Shown here piece by piece: positions 12,701 to 24,000 of a DNA stretch of 64,000 bases. Both the position numbers and the translations under genes were made by a program. Every line of letters begins with the position of its first letter. Position 1 is the stretch's first letter. The notes under the pieces are model-generated. The model was not told the DNA's origin and did no database searches. It saw only the letters and a program-made list of their open reading frames with translations. The stretch is from Luidia sarsii (lineage: Eukaryota; Echinodermata; Asteroidea; Paxillosida; Luidiidae). The stretch is from positions 1,567,501-1,631,500 of the forward strand of contig OX465114.1 of the NCBI GenBank assembly GCA_949987565.1, given 5' to 3'.

Positions 12701-13281
12701 TGCGTGCAGCGCCATTTTGGCTCCATATGCGCCGGATATCAGCGGTGATTTGATCGCGTTGCTCATCCGATTCACGGAGGTAGTGAATGGCAGAGAAGGC
12801 ATCTATCCATGATGCATCTTAAGATGCGTAAGAAAAGAAAACAAGTCTGAAATTAGCCAAACATGATCACACATTACCGTTTGGTGAAACCAACAAAATT
12901 GTTAATTTTGGTCTATTTAAATAGTTTTTATGCAAATTCACCAAAAACAAGGCTATATAAAGCCACTCAAGGTTAAGGGCTAGGGAAAGAAGGAGATTAT
13001 TAGAGAGGGACTCAGGAAGGCTGGAGATAGGAATTGACATTCCTCTTAAAAAAGGGGCAACATCGTGGGCTGGGAGAAAACATGAATCAGGAAGGAAATT
13101 CCAGAGAGAGGCTGAACGAGGGAAGAGGCTGTTGAGAAAATGGAAAGTTGGGCTGTTGAGAAAATGCAGAATTAATTGATGATCAAACCCTAAACTCACC
13201 AATGAACAGGCAAGGATAGGGAACTACGTGGTGCTTAGCGGACGCTGCATCTGAACGGCTTGGCGGGACGCCTTGAGTCAT
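9776..13281 (-). CDS. DegT/DnrJ/EryC1/StrS-family PLP aminotransferase (sugar aminotransferase-like)
   Basis: Four exons in transcript order: 13281..13200, 12817..11986, 11260..11122, 10105..9776. Phases (1, 2, 0) agree and the total is 1383 nt, giving 460 residues and a stop. Conserved fold-type I features: FLPCLSVRSAF and PPGSEIIMTAINIP near residues 71-103; VLLAHIYGR near 145; the PLP-pyridine Asp in LEDCAEAF (D174); the Schiff-base Lys in SFGAIKPSTAFGG (K201); YWLFPVIV (344-351) from the small third exon; and the C-terminal GIDAYRGATQL and VIYLPVH segments. Family members transfer an amino group from glutamate to keto-sugars on nucleotide carriers in bacterial surface-sugar and antibiotic pathways; the substrate here is unknown. 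No N-terminal signal or membrane helix is evident. The first exon is the weakest part: its ATG follows an in-frame stop, and the exon at 19369..19408 has the same donor phase and is an alternative start. Confidence 0.9.
10340..11065. repeat. CAT/CGT-type microsatellite, ~0.7 kb, in the last intron of the DegT-family gene
   Basis: TCATCATCG-type triplets grade into CACCATCATCAC. Long Ser-, Asp- or Met-rich frames on both strands are repeat artefacts. The tract ends about 57 bases from the exon at 11122..11260. Confidence 0.97.
11412..11645 (+). mobile_element. SINE family A copy
   Basis: Leader CTGCTGTAGCCAGG, then CAAAGACTAGTTGACTAT, A box TAGCTCAGATGGTAAGAG, anticodon arm CTGGTGCGCAAAACCAG and B box GGTTCAAGTCCTGG in order. 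The usual tail is replaced by an unrelated foldback sequence. Lies in an intron of the DegT-family gene. Confidence 0.8.
11646..11868. repeat. Inverted repeat abutting the SINE
   Basis: The left arm (about 11647-11712, ATTGATTAAATCTTGTTCCA through GAGATGAAGAAACT) is complementary to the right arm (about 11805-11867). An inner pair AATGGCTAAGAAAA / TTTTCTTAGCCATT surrounds a short loop, so the DNA or transcript could form a long hairpin. Confidence 0.75.
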
Positions 13282-14289
13282 GACTATGACATGTTTCGGT
13301 GGAGTTCATAACTGCACTCACGCTGGAAAACTCACCAGTAGAAGTGCATTCTGAAACAGAAATGTTCAAGAGTACAAAAGGGTAATTACTTACTCATTAT
13401 CGAAAGATAGGAGGGCCTGACATTTCAATCCTAGCAGGACCTTTCTCAAACAGTGTGTCAAACTGAAAGGCAGAATGAGAAAGATCCTGCAAGGATCAAA
13501 AAATGAGGCCCTCTTCATTTGTGATATTTGCTTTTGGGTCATTTTAGTCAGCATACATAATTTAGTTTGCAACATTTTTGCATCAATATTTACTCATTAT
13601 TCATAAAACTGCTTTCAAGAATGGATCGTGGGTCCTTGTTCTTGGAAAGTTACAGAAAACTACAAAATTACTGACTAAAAAATGACCAAAATATCAAAAA
13701 TTAGGAGGACCTGACGTTTCAAACCTAGCAGGACCTTTCTCTGTCTTTGAGAAAGGTCCTGCTACTGCTAGGATAGAAACGTCATCTCTCCTAGTCCTAA
13801 TTTTTGATGAATCGTAGCCTTAAAAAAGGCACATTCTAGAGTTTACTACGTTAATTTGCTACAATCGTTTCATCAATACAAAATTATTCTGCTTCAAAAA
13901 TCAAGGCAGCCATAGAATATTCTCTCGACCGAGGGAGAAATTGATAGCTTTACTCCATGTTTATTCAAACGCGAGATAGGCCAAGGCCTTATCAATATTA
14001 TCAGTTATTACAAAATTGAGTGTTTTTTTGACAGCGGGGTCCAGGTTTGTTTATAAATAATGCATTCAATCGAACAAGGTCAAATTAAATCGCTCCTGCA
14101 ATAGTACTGCATAGACTGAGTGGTTTACCTGTGTGCCTGGCTTATCAGGGAGACAAAAACTCAATTCGTTAAATAAGAGACGATGCTGCCACGTCTTGAG
14201 CCGCCATGACCTTGCACTTGCGTTGTGGCAGTGCATGGCTGCTGTACGTACTGTGGCATTACTGTATTCGTAATGACTCTCCCCCCCCC

Positions 14290-14762
14290 CCCTGTACATG
14301 TACATGTACATGTACCTGTACACAATGCATACTGTATATGTGCATGTGCATGCACATGTACAGTGTGTATAATATGCACATGTACATATTATGCAGAGTA
14401 CCTGTAGTGTACTGTAGGCTGTACATGTGTGAGCTGAATATTATGTACTGTACAGTATATGTACATGTACATGAACGCACATGATTATGTACATGTGCGC
14501 ACGTGCATTCATGCAGTGTGACCTGTACAGTGCATGTACTCAAGCACGGACAGCGTACATGTACGTGTAATGTAGTACTGTATGTGTACATGTACATGTA
14601 CATGTTCATGTACTGTACTGAATATGTTTGTTGCATAGAGATTATGGTTTGATGTACATTGTACATGTACATGTACAGTACATGTTCTTGTACTGTACAT
14701 GTACAATGTACACAAATGTACATCCACGTACGTTGCAATGTAACGTACGTGTACATGTACTG
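14290..14762. repeat. TACATG/TGTACA-rich simple tract
   Basis: Self-complementary GTACATGTACATGTACATGT runs dominate. Both strands read as Met-Tyr-Thr-Cys-Val-His peptides because the unit is palindromic. Preceded by a C10 run at 14281. Confidence 0.95.
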
Positions 14763-15944
14763 TATCCTCCAATAACCGGTTTTCGACGATATAAGGACTT
14801 TTCTTCAAACTGAACAATGTGGACGAAAGTTTCACACTAAAAGAGGTCCCAGTCACTTTCTCCACACCACAGACTATTAGAATAATCATAGAGAAGGTTG
14901 ATCAAGCCTGTCACTTCTGTAAGATTACCCGGTTTTGTTGACGTCCGCGGCGCACCGCGCAGTAAGCATCGTCACCTATTTTCGTCAGTGGTGTTTAGTA
15001 AGGTGTCCCAGTGCAGCCAAACGCAAAATAAATTCTTAAAATAACTCAAAATGCTGTGTGGCACTGTAAAATTCTTCCCTGTATGTTTTTTTGTGTTCAT
15101 CTTTGTTTTTGTTTTTCCACACTGCTTCTAACACTTTCCTCAAATCATTCATAATTTATGCTTAAAACGTATTGGTCTGGTTGATGTCTTCTTTTGTGAC
15201 GTTTAAAAAAAACCTCCACAATCCTCTTTCTCGCTGCTTTTTCAGTTATGACCTTTCCCAATGTCACTCCAGAGACACATTTCCTCCTTCTTGGTACTTT
15301 CTCTAGCCGCCCTTTTATTTTTTTCATTAAAAAAAAAGCCTATTGGGCCATGTTACTTTTTGTCTTTAAATAATAATAAAAAATAAATAATAAAAAATAT
15401 ATAAGCGAGACGCCCTATAGGAGGCTCCATAGTTTTTACCCTGAACGGACTGCCTCAAGTTGCGTGATATATTTTTTTTCTACGGATGTTGGGGTTTGTT
15501 ATGGTACACTCAGATTTTTTTTAGGACCAACAGTAAAGAAACCTGGAGCTTCGAAGCAACTGCCAATTTTGTACCTAGGAAAATAGACCCCAAAAGAGCA
15601 ACTTTTTGAATAACACGAGTTTGACCTACTGGAAAAGCCTTAAATTTCCACATTTTCGGTGACGGACAAGAGCAGGAAACCAACTGTAAGATACGAAGTC
15701 TGAGATCCTTATACGGAGTTGTTTTCATAGTGCGACGTGAGTTAGAATGCTAAGCGTCGAAATCGTGTAGCGTCGAAAACGGGGGTTCCCACGATACAAG
15801 AACATGGACATTCATGCATTCTATCTGTATGGAGCGCCAAATTTAAAAGTGGACTATTGGTAGATATTATAGAGGTCACGGTTTTCGTCACGGACTACCG
15901 GACGCTATTTCCCCTCACAAATTTGGTCACGGGGACTTGCAGGT

Positions 15945-16062
15945 TGTCGCGCATGCGCAGATCTATATCCGGCTCGGTAGTAGCTGATTTCTTCAAATCG
16001 ATAACCATGGCAAGAAGAGCACTCGATTCAAGCCGATATTTAGCAGAGGCGCGATCTCAGGT
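15945..16062 (+). promoter_or_regulatory. Candidate NRF1-type promoter with a short first exon
   Basis: GTCGCGCATGCGCAG (15945-15959) matches the palindromic NRF1 site. About 50 bases on, ATAACCATGG gives an ATG in good context (16007), followed by 18 codons (starting MARRALDSSRY) up to CAG|GTGAAA. No partner exon was found. The reading frame does not obviously extend the downstream PDSS2 exon, though a 5'UTR exon of PDSS2 is possible. Confidence 0.25.
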
Positions 16063-16439
16063 GAAATGTGTTTGGGGTTCACGACTTAATACGTCCCCCA
16101 CCCTTTCAAAAGAGAAAGAAAAATGTATATACAGATCAGCCACTATGCTTTTTGTACCAGCTCATTTAACCATAATTTTATTATTCCATGACTTTCCACG
16201 ATCTTTCCCAGATTTTCAATGACTTTCAAGGGCTTTGTAAAAGACGCTTTGTAAAAGTGCTACGAAGCCTGTACGTCGATATTCTTTAGACATTTTCCAA
16301 GCAACGTCAAGCCCACTTAATTAGTTCTGCCGTTTACCACTTTGCTACCCCAGGGTCGCGCCAGACACAAACAATGAGTATCACTCTCGTCCTTGCCGCG
16401 TATGAACCGAACTTCAGGTCTGACTGCATGACAACCCCT

Positions 16440-17345
16440 TTCGGAATATCCAGCGAGACCTATTGACAAGGATAGAGTCGGACGATCGATGTACACATTT
16501 GTATACTTGTAGAATCACATTCACCTTCAAGGAGGGTCGGCCTACCCGTTCAACTTTACAAAGTGCAAATCTAAACAAGTCGCCCCATATTCTTCCCACG
16601 CTACCACACAAATTCCTATTCAAGCGCAAATCTAAACATGTCGCCCCATAATTATTCGCCCCACGCTACCACGCAAGTACCTATTCGCTTTGATCTTTGG
16701 ACCGAACGGCTCTGACCGGATGCTGAAAACCCTGTAATGTACAGCGAGACCTGTTGACATGGATACCGACGGACGTACGTGTACTAGAGTAGAATCATTT
16801 CACTCCACCTGTTTCGCAAACGGTGACTGCCGACTTTTACCCTTACCAACAGCTCGCGCTTGATAACTGTAATCCGAGTCAGGGGAGTTAGATTAACCAC
16901 TAACTACTGAGTCAGCTAGACCTGTTTTGCCCAATATACACAAGGACAACGGGAAAATTAATTGTCAAGTGACAGGGTGACTTTTATCCTCATTCTGATC
17001 AAGCGAGACTTTTTGATAGAAAATGTAATTCAGGACTATTATTTTGGAAAGGGGTTAACTAGGGCCTATCCATTCATGCTTATTAATTCTTAGAACTGCT
17101 CTTGCAGGTTTACTGTCCACTTTTATCTTGATTAATAGGTCTCGCTGGATGCTTTAAAGGGTACACCATCCGGTGAGACGTGTTTTGTTAAAATGTAAAC
17201 AAGGACAAAAGTGGAATAATTTTGTTACAAGGAGAAAATTATCGAGTCAGACATGTTTTCCCCAATATGCACAAGGACAACAGTAAAAAAAATGCCCAAA
17301 TGATTGGACCACTTTTATATGGAATCAACGGGTCTCGCTCGATGC
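16440..17345. repeat. Diffuse repeated motifs
   Basis: CAGCGAGACCTRTTGACAWGG occurs near 16452 and 16741, and inverted as GGTCTCGCT near 17140 and 17330. CAATATRCACAAGGACAAC occurs near 16932 and 17264. A ~58-bp segment with CTAAACAWGTCGCCCCATA is duplicated at 16570-16690. I do not recognise the family. Confidence 0.5.
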
Positions 17346-18929
17346 TATAGAGGGGGTATAACATATGATTCAGACATATTATGCAAGATATGCTCGGAGA
17401 TGATAGTCTTTATTTACAAGAGCACTGTTCTGTGCTATTTCCTGCCTCTCCTTATCTCAGAATTCTGCGCTTACGGGACGCTGGAACATGACCACGGTGG
17501 AATTCATTTTATGGATCGCGTAAGCAAGGATTCGACGCTTAAAAAAAAGCTAGCGCGAAACTTCTGTGCTCAACGTAGGATTTTCGTACCGTAGGCCTAC
17601 CCAACAACTGAGGGAAAGAGCGATCGTTGGTTAAATTCGTTGGTTTACGCGAGGTATAATTTTCAACCCCCAACGTTGTTGCTTTACCTCCTGTGCCTGA
17701 AACTAATTCTGAAAGCGCAGCAATTAGCAGTAGGTATTAATTATAAATATTAGCAGACGACAACGCAGACTGATTTCATTGGCATTCCAGGAAGCAATTC
17801 ACGCATGCGCGTATAGTGAATCATTTTGGTTGCTTACGAAAACGAGAAATAATAATTACCGTGAATACGCTTTCACTACCAATGAGCCAATTGGACACAA
17901 ACAGGCATTAAACTTCGTTCCCACGCGCAAAGCCATACTGCTCGTTACCACAGATGTGAAATGTGTTCATCAATGGTTGTTGAAAATACTAATTAAATTT
18001 TATTGTCAGTACGTGTACGTGTATGTAATTCAAACAATCGAGACCTCTAGCTAGCAAGTAATGAACTAACATGGCTTATATATTTTTGGGGGGGTTCTTT
18101 GGTGGAAAATAGAACTGAATTGTTGATTTATTTACAAAACAATTGCTGTTTCTGGCTATCTTTGATGAGGATATTATTAGCCTTATGATGCTAAAAAATA
18201 AGATCGTTCCGCAAGGAGAAAAACTTCTTCCGACGCGAGTGATTAACAATAATTACCAAAAATTACAAAATTAACAAGAAAGTCAAAGTACATCTTAAAA
18301 GTACTTACTTGTCAAAGTAGACATGTTTCACTTCACTGCTACGATTTTAGAAGCCAAAGTCTGCACAGCATTTGGACAGCTGCTATGCAGATGCGCACAC
18401 AGTCCTCCATGGTCTATGTATGAACAAAACACAGCGTGTTTGCCCATAAGCAAAATGGCCGCCAAAATTGTTCAACTTGAACGCACGTACAGTCACACGT
18501 GTGACAGTGCTCTTTACTTCCGCCCATAGTTTGACGCTATTCATATTCCCCATGGCATTACGGTATTCTGTAGTCACTTAGTAATATGCTGACTGTCTAT
18601 AGGTCACGATCACCGCCATAGTTATGCCTGTGATGAATACTTGTTATAAGAATGTTAATTGGTAGTGACTATCATAATTTGTTCGTTTTGGGTTACTCTT
18701 TAGAACTAAGTACAGTATAACTATAACTCTGATAACTCAAACGAGGATTCTATTCCCTTTAGTAGGGAAAACAATAGTATCAAGTTCTCTTGACTCAAAA
18801 CTCTCCTTAACACAAATTATGAGCCTGTTCCCATGAGATGTTCCTGGAAGTACAAGTATCCACTTTGCGCAAGCATCTCTGATATAATTCATCAGTGATG
18901 TTTTCTTCAATCACCTCATAGAGTCAAGG

Positions 18930-19335
18930 TGAAATACAAAAATGTTGCAAACTGCTTACTGACTAAAATTACAAAAATGTAAATCTTAACATTTATTGGG
19001 CCTGACGTTTTGATCCTAGCAGGACCTTTCTCAAAAGGCAGAGTGACAAGCAGAAAATTGCAAGTACACGAAGGAAGGGGTAAGAGAGTGAATAGGACAC
19101 GGATGAGAAACAGAGGACAAAGAGTAAAGCTGGTAGGGAGAGATTAAAGGGAAGGGCAAGGAGTAGGGTAGGGATTAGTGAGAAGAGGGGGGGGGGAGAT
19201 CAAAGAGGGAAGTGTGGAGGACTGAAGGACTGAACCTCCTAGAGTCCTAGTGAAAATTAAAAGTCACAAAGTAATGCAGATTTGTGCTTAATATTTCGGT
19301 TATTTTTAGTCAGAAAGCAGTTGGCAACATTCTGG
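18930..19335 (-). repeat. Long copy of the CCTGCTAGGATC family with CT-rich body
   Basis: Termini GTTGCAAACTGCTTACTGAC (near 18952) and, inverted, GTCAGAAAGCAGTTGGCAAC (19308-19327) bracket a body whose minus strand reads CTTTAATCTC..CTACCAGCTTT..GTCCTCTG. The body resembles the 68-bp minisatellite monomer in PDSS2. A similar long copy lies at about 59575-59990. Confidence 0.65.
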
Positions 19336-19368
19336 TTTAGTCTTACTACTTAGTACAGATTAACTTAC

Positions 19369-19530
19369 CGTGAAAATCCCCTTTTACTGCATCCATTTCT
19401 GTGTCCATTGAAGCGTACGAACGTTAACATTATTTTGACGTTAAGATGGCAGACGATATCGCGAAGCTTTCACTTTCGCAACTTTTTTTTACCCTGACGT
19501 CACACCGGAAGTATACGTCACGAAGCCTTG
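19369..19530 (-). promoter_or_regulatory. Candidate promoter and alternative first exon of the DegT-family gene
   Basis: On the minus strand, an ATG at 19408 opens MDTEMDAVKGDFH and ends in a consensus donor CACG|GTAAGT (exon end 19369) in phase 1. That is the phase needed by the exon at 12817, and the join restores Asp-Ala-Ser-Trp. Upstream (19494-19523) are TGACGTCA (CRE) and CCGGAAGT (ETS-type) sites plus a second TACGTCAC. The exon would give a 446-residue protein (1341 nt). Inference from phase and motifs only. Confidence 0.4.
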
Positions 19531-20585
19531 CCGAGTGCCGAGTCCACTCCTCGCCCAGGCTTCGGCAAGCTTCGTCGATCTCCGTAAAACCCGAAGCCTA
19601 GAGGTTATTGCATGTACGCGTACTACACTCCGTTGCTAGCCTCTGGCCTGTCCTCTGGGAGAGGGCGCCCTTCAGTTACTAAGTATGTCTGACGTCATAA
19701 TCTCGAAGGTCATTATTTTTTATGGACCCATTGAAGGGCGCCCTCCATAGTTTTCACGTGTGCACGTTCAGTCAACTCCAAAGAAGTTCGGTGAGTCTCG
19801 TGAAAAGGCACGTGAATTTAGTATTTTGTTTAATAACCAAGAATTTGTGTTCAAAATTCGGTACACACATAAGGTTAGGAGTATCATAGGCATACAGCAT
19901 CCATTTTTTAATGCTAAAATGATGTTGGCTTCTGTCATAAAATGATGAAATAAATTGTGCCGAGTTACATCCTTAATCATCTGACTACACTATGCATTAT
20001 GATTACATCATACACTTTGTGCATACATTATAGACTATAATAATATACACAGCATGCCATAGACTACAGCATAGATCAAGATTAGATCATAAATGGTCAG
20101 ATATCATTGGTGATTGACTCTTGTCTAGTTCTTGTGAGTCGTAAATTTCAGTTAACTTTTCTTGACTGGGAAGCTTACCATAGCAATTAATATTTTAGGC
20201 AGGCACTCCAAGGCAGTGCAGTGTTTATTTTGCCGGCACCGGCATTCTTCTTCAAAATGCTATTTTGCCATTACCTTACTCTGATTGGTCAATTTTGATT
20301 ACGTTATGACAGCTTTCTTGCTCCTCCGGCAAAATAACTTTGAGAGTAAGAAGGCCGACATGGCGTAATGAAAAATGGCCAATCAGAATCAGGCAACGGC
20401 AAAATAACATTTGCAGAAGAATGCCGTTGCCGGGAAAATATACACTTATTACTATTTCTATCGGTCGGGCTGTTGAATTTGACATGCTCATAAATATCTT
20501 GAGAGAAACTTATCATCTGTGGAGTGATAAGAATAATTTGTCAAATTTTAGAACGTATTTACGAAGACTAGTGGGAAGCATTAGG

Positions 20586-20967
20586 CCGCCATCTAAGGGC
20601 TGGATAGCTCAGATGGTAAGAGCACTGGTGTGCCAAAGACTAGTTGACTATTAGGGAAGGCCACCATCTAAGGGCTGGATAGCTCAGATGGTAAGAGCAC
20701 TGGTGTGCCAAAGACTAGTTGACTATTAGGGAAGGCCACCATCTAAGGGCTGGATAGCTCAGATGGTAAGAGCACTGGTGTTCCAAAGACTAGTTGACTA
20801 TTAGGGAAGGCCGCCATCTAAGGGCTGGATAGCTCAGATGGTAAGAGTACTGGTGTGCCAAAGACTAGTTGACTATTAGGGAAGGCCACCATCTAAGGGC
20901 TGGATAGCTCAGATGGCTCGTACGCAAAATCAGAAGTCTCTGGTTCAAGTCCCGGTCCAGTCAATTG
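20586..20967 (+). mobile_element. SINE-A array: five tandem 75-bp units
   Basis: TGGATAGCTCAGATGG starts at 20601, 20676, 20751, 20826 and 20901, exactly 75 bp apart. Each of the first four units runs from CAAAGACTAGTTGACTAT through the A box and 5' anticodon stem (ACTGGTGT) and then restarts. Only the fifth continues towards the B box GGTTCAAGTCCC and the tail. It lies just upstream of PDSS2 exon 1. Confidence 0.9.
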
Positions 20968-21058
20968 TTTTGCTCATTTTTCAAAATTGCTCCAAATGAT
21001 TAACTCTTTCCTCTATTTGTCCGACTGACATTGCAGATTCGTCAGGGGACTGCGCACC

Positions 21059-24000
21059 ATGGTGGTGTACCGTGTCAGAGCGCTGCAGCCGCTGCAGATC
21101 TTACAGCAGCGGGCCACAACATGGCTGCATCGTCAGCAGATTCACTCGCTGACCGTCGGGCGAACTTTGCCCCGTCGGCAGAAGAAAGTCGGAGCTGGGA
21201 TGCGTCAGATGGATGCGTCTGTTAGCACGCACTCCTGTTTGCGGTTACAGGACCAAGATCGGGAAGACGAGTCTATGCAGAATGTGCGCTCACAGTTATT
21301 GCCTAGCACTGAGGAAGGGGCTGCATTAAGAATAGCCAGACTTGGTCTCAGTGGCAATCACCGGAAGGGATATTTGAGCGAGAAACTTATGTCACATTGC
21401 GCCCTCGTCCAAAGAAGATATCACACAGATATCAGCACGTCGATTGGTAACGTCACCGGTGCCCCCGCATGTATGCATTGGCGGAGAACCGGTCCCCACC
21501 ACTGTTTGTGCGCGTGTGGGAGTTCATGCTGCTTACCGGTGCGTCGCGGTATCAGCCTCTTCGGTGGGGCGGAGGGATCGGCCTGGTCGCGCGCCGTCGC
21601 CGAGGCAGAGAAGATTGTCGGATATCCGACATCCTTCATGGGGTTGCGTTGTCTGCTTAGCGACGAGCTCTCTAATGTGGCTATGCAAGTCCGCAAGTTG
21701 ATAGGAACGAAACACCCTCTCGTCAAAACAGCCAGGTGATTTGAAAGTCTGGTTTCTTTTAAAGAAGGCAGTGTATATTTTCCCTAGCACTGGCATTCTG
21801 CTTGCAAACGTTTTTTTGCCGTTCCCTTATTCTGATTGGCCAATTTTCATGACGTCATGTCGGCCTTTTTGCTCTAAACGCTCTTTTACCGAAGGTCGTT
21901 CCTGCTGATTTTTTTATGCTGGTACGAGCCGGCGTGACGTCATGAAAATTGGCCTATCAGAGAAGGGAACGGCAAAATAGCCTTTGCAAGAAGAATGCCG
22001 GTGCCGGCAAGATATCCACTGCCTTTCAAGAAATCTACCTTTTCACCTCTTACAGTTACAGTTACATATTTGATAATTTGAAACATTCGTTTTAGCATTT
22101 GACTAATGATGCATTGTTAAAACTTATTGGAAGTTTAACTTTATATACCAAATAGGCATTGTAAATTGGCTAATAACTTTAGTATTTTTATTTGAAGATA
22201 TTTCCCAAATTCTCATTTATTTTCTCAGACCTGACAAATGTTTTACTTTGTTCAGTTAAAAGTTTACAATTTTTTTGTCTCATGTAGGTTAACAAAATCC
22301 CCAGACAGCGTTGTAAGAGGAAATCATTTTAGTCAATGGCAGGTTGTGAAATTTAACTGAACACGTTCATAACTTCATTCCATTTTCCTTTTTTTTCAAA
22401 GGGGTTTTCTGTACGATGGCAAGCACAATGTACAGACAAGAGGCTTGATAATTCTCCTCGTTGCTAAGGCCGCAGGACCTTCTAGAGACGATGACGAAGG
22501 ACAGGTCATGGTGAGAGGCATCTATCCAAGGTGAATCCACAGAATCCTCCTTTGATCCCTTCCCTACTGCTTGCCCTTCCCTTTGATCTCACCCTGGTCT
22601 GTCAACCAGCTTTCCTCCTTTGATCCCTTCCCTACTGCTTGCCCTTCCCTTTGATCTCACTCTGGTCTGTCTACCAGCTTTCCTCCTTTGATCCCTTCCC
22701 TACTGCTTGCCCTTCCCTTTGATCTCACCCTGGTCTGTCTACCAGCTTTCCTCCTTTGATCCCTTCCCTACTGCTTGCCCTTCCCTTTGATCTCACCCTG
22801 GTCTGTCTACCAGCTTTCCTCCTTTGATCCCTTCCCTACTGCTTGCCCTTCCCTTTGATCTCACCCTGGTCTGTCTACCAGCTTTCCTCCTTTGATCCCT
22901 TCCCTACTGCTTGCCCTTCCCTTTGATCTCACCCTGGTCTGTCAACCAGCTTTCCTCCTTTGATCCCTTCCCTACTGCTTGCCCTTCCCTTTGATCTCAC
23001 CCCGGTCTGTCAACCAGCTTTCCTCCTTTGATCCCTTCCCTACTGCTTGCCCTTCCCTTTGATCTCACCCTGGTCTGTCTACCAGCTGTCCTCCTTTGAT
23101 CCCTTCCCTACTGCTTGCCCTTCCCTTTGATCTCGCCCTGGTCTGTCTACCAGCTTTCCTCCTTTGATCCCTTCCCTACTGCTTGCCCTTCCCTTTGATC
23201 TCACCCTGGTCTGTCTACCAGCTTTCCTCCTTTGATCCCTTCCCTTAGATCTCACCCTGGTCTGCGTACCAGCTTTCCTCCTTTGATCCCTTCCCTACTG
23301 CTTGCCCTTCCCTTAGATCTCACCCTGGTCTGTCTACCAGCTTTCCTCCTTTGATCCCTTCCCTTAGATCTCACCCTGGTCTGCGTACCAGCTTTCCTCC
23401 TTTGATCCCTTCTTTACTGCTTGCCCTTCCCTTTGATCTCACCCTGTCTGTCTACCAGCTTTCCTCCTTGATCCCTTCCCTACTGCTTGCCGTTCCCTTT
23501 GATCTCACCCTGGTCTGTCTGCCAGCTTTCCTCCTTTCATCCCTTCCTTACTGCTTGCCCTTCCCTTTGATCTCACCCTGTCTGTCTACCAGCTTTCCTC
23601 CTTGATCCCTTCCCTACTGCTTGCCCTTCCCTTTGATCTCACCCTGGTCTGTCTGCCAGCTTTCCTCCTTTCATCCCTTCCTTACTGCTTGCCCTTCCGT
23701 TTGATCTCACCCTGGTCTGTCTACCAGCTTTCCTCCTTTGATCCCTTCCCTACTGCTTGCCCTTCCCTTAGATCTCACCCTTGTCTGTCTACCAGCTTTC
23801 CTCCTTTGACCCCTTCCCTACTGCTTGCCCTTCCCATTGATCTCACCATGGTCTGTCTGCAAGCTTTCCTCCTTTGATCCCTTCCCTACTGCTTGCCCTT
23901 ACCTTTGATCTCACCCTGGTCTGTCTACTAGCTTTCCTCCTTTGATCCATTCCCTACTGCTTGCCCTTCCCTTTGATTTCACCCTGGTCTGTCTACCAGC

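Larger units (their letters stand above)
13282..19368. other. No recognised coding gene; repeats and possible promoters
   Basis: Contains fragments of the CCTGCTAGGATC family (13400-13810), a TACATG tract, diffuse 16.4-17.3 kb repeats and two NRF1-like CGCATGCGC motifs (near 15950 and 17803). ORFs of 60-126 codons show no recognisable motifs or splice-consistent partners. If the 19.4-kb exon belongs to the DegT-family gene, this stretch is its first intron. Confidence 0.6.

Noticed and set aside
14066..14889. Overlapping Cys/Thr/His/Val-rich ORFs
   Set aside because: Produced by the self-complementary TACATG tract, which keeps several frames open on both strands.
16463..16651. Short ORF pair around 16.4-16.65 kb
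   Set aside because: Covers a duplicated ~58-bp segment; no start context or conserved residues.
20601..20960. Cluster of functional tRNA genes
   Set aside because: Four of five units stop in the anticodon arm and lack the B box. The complete one is followed by a SINE tail and has a mispaired acceptor stem.
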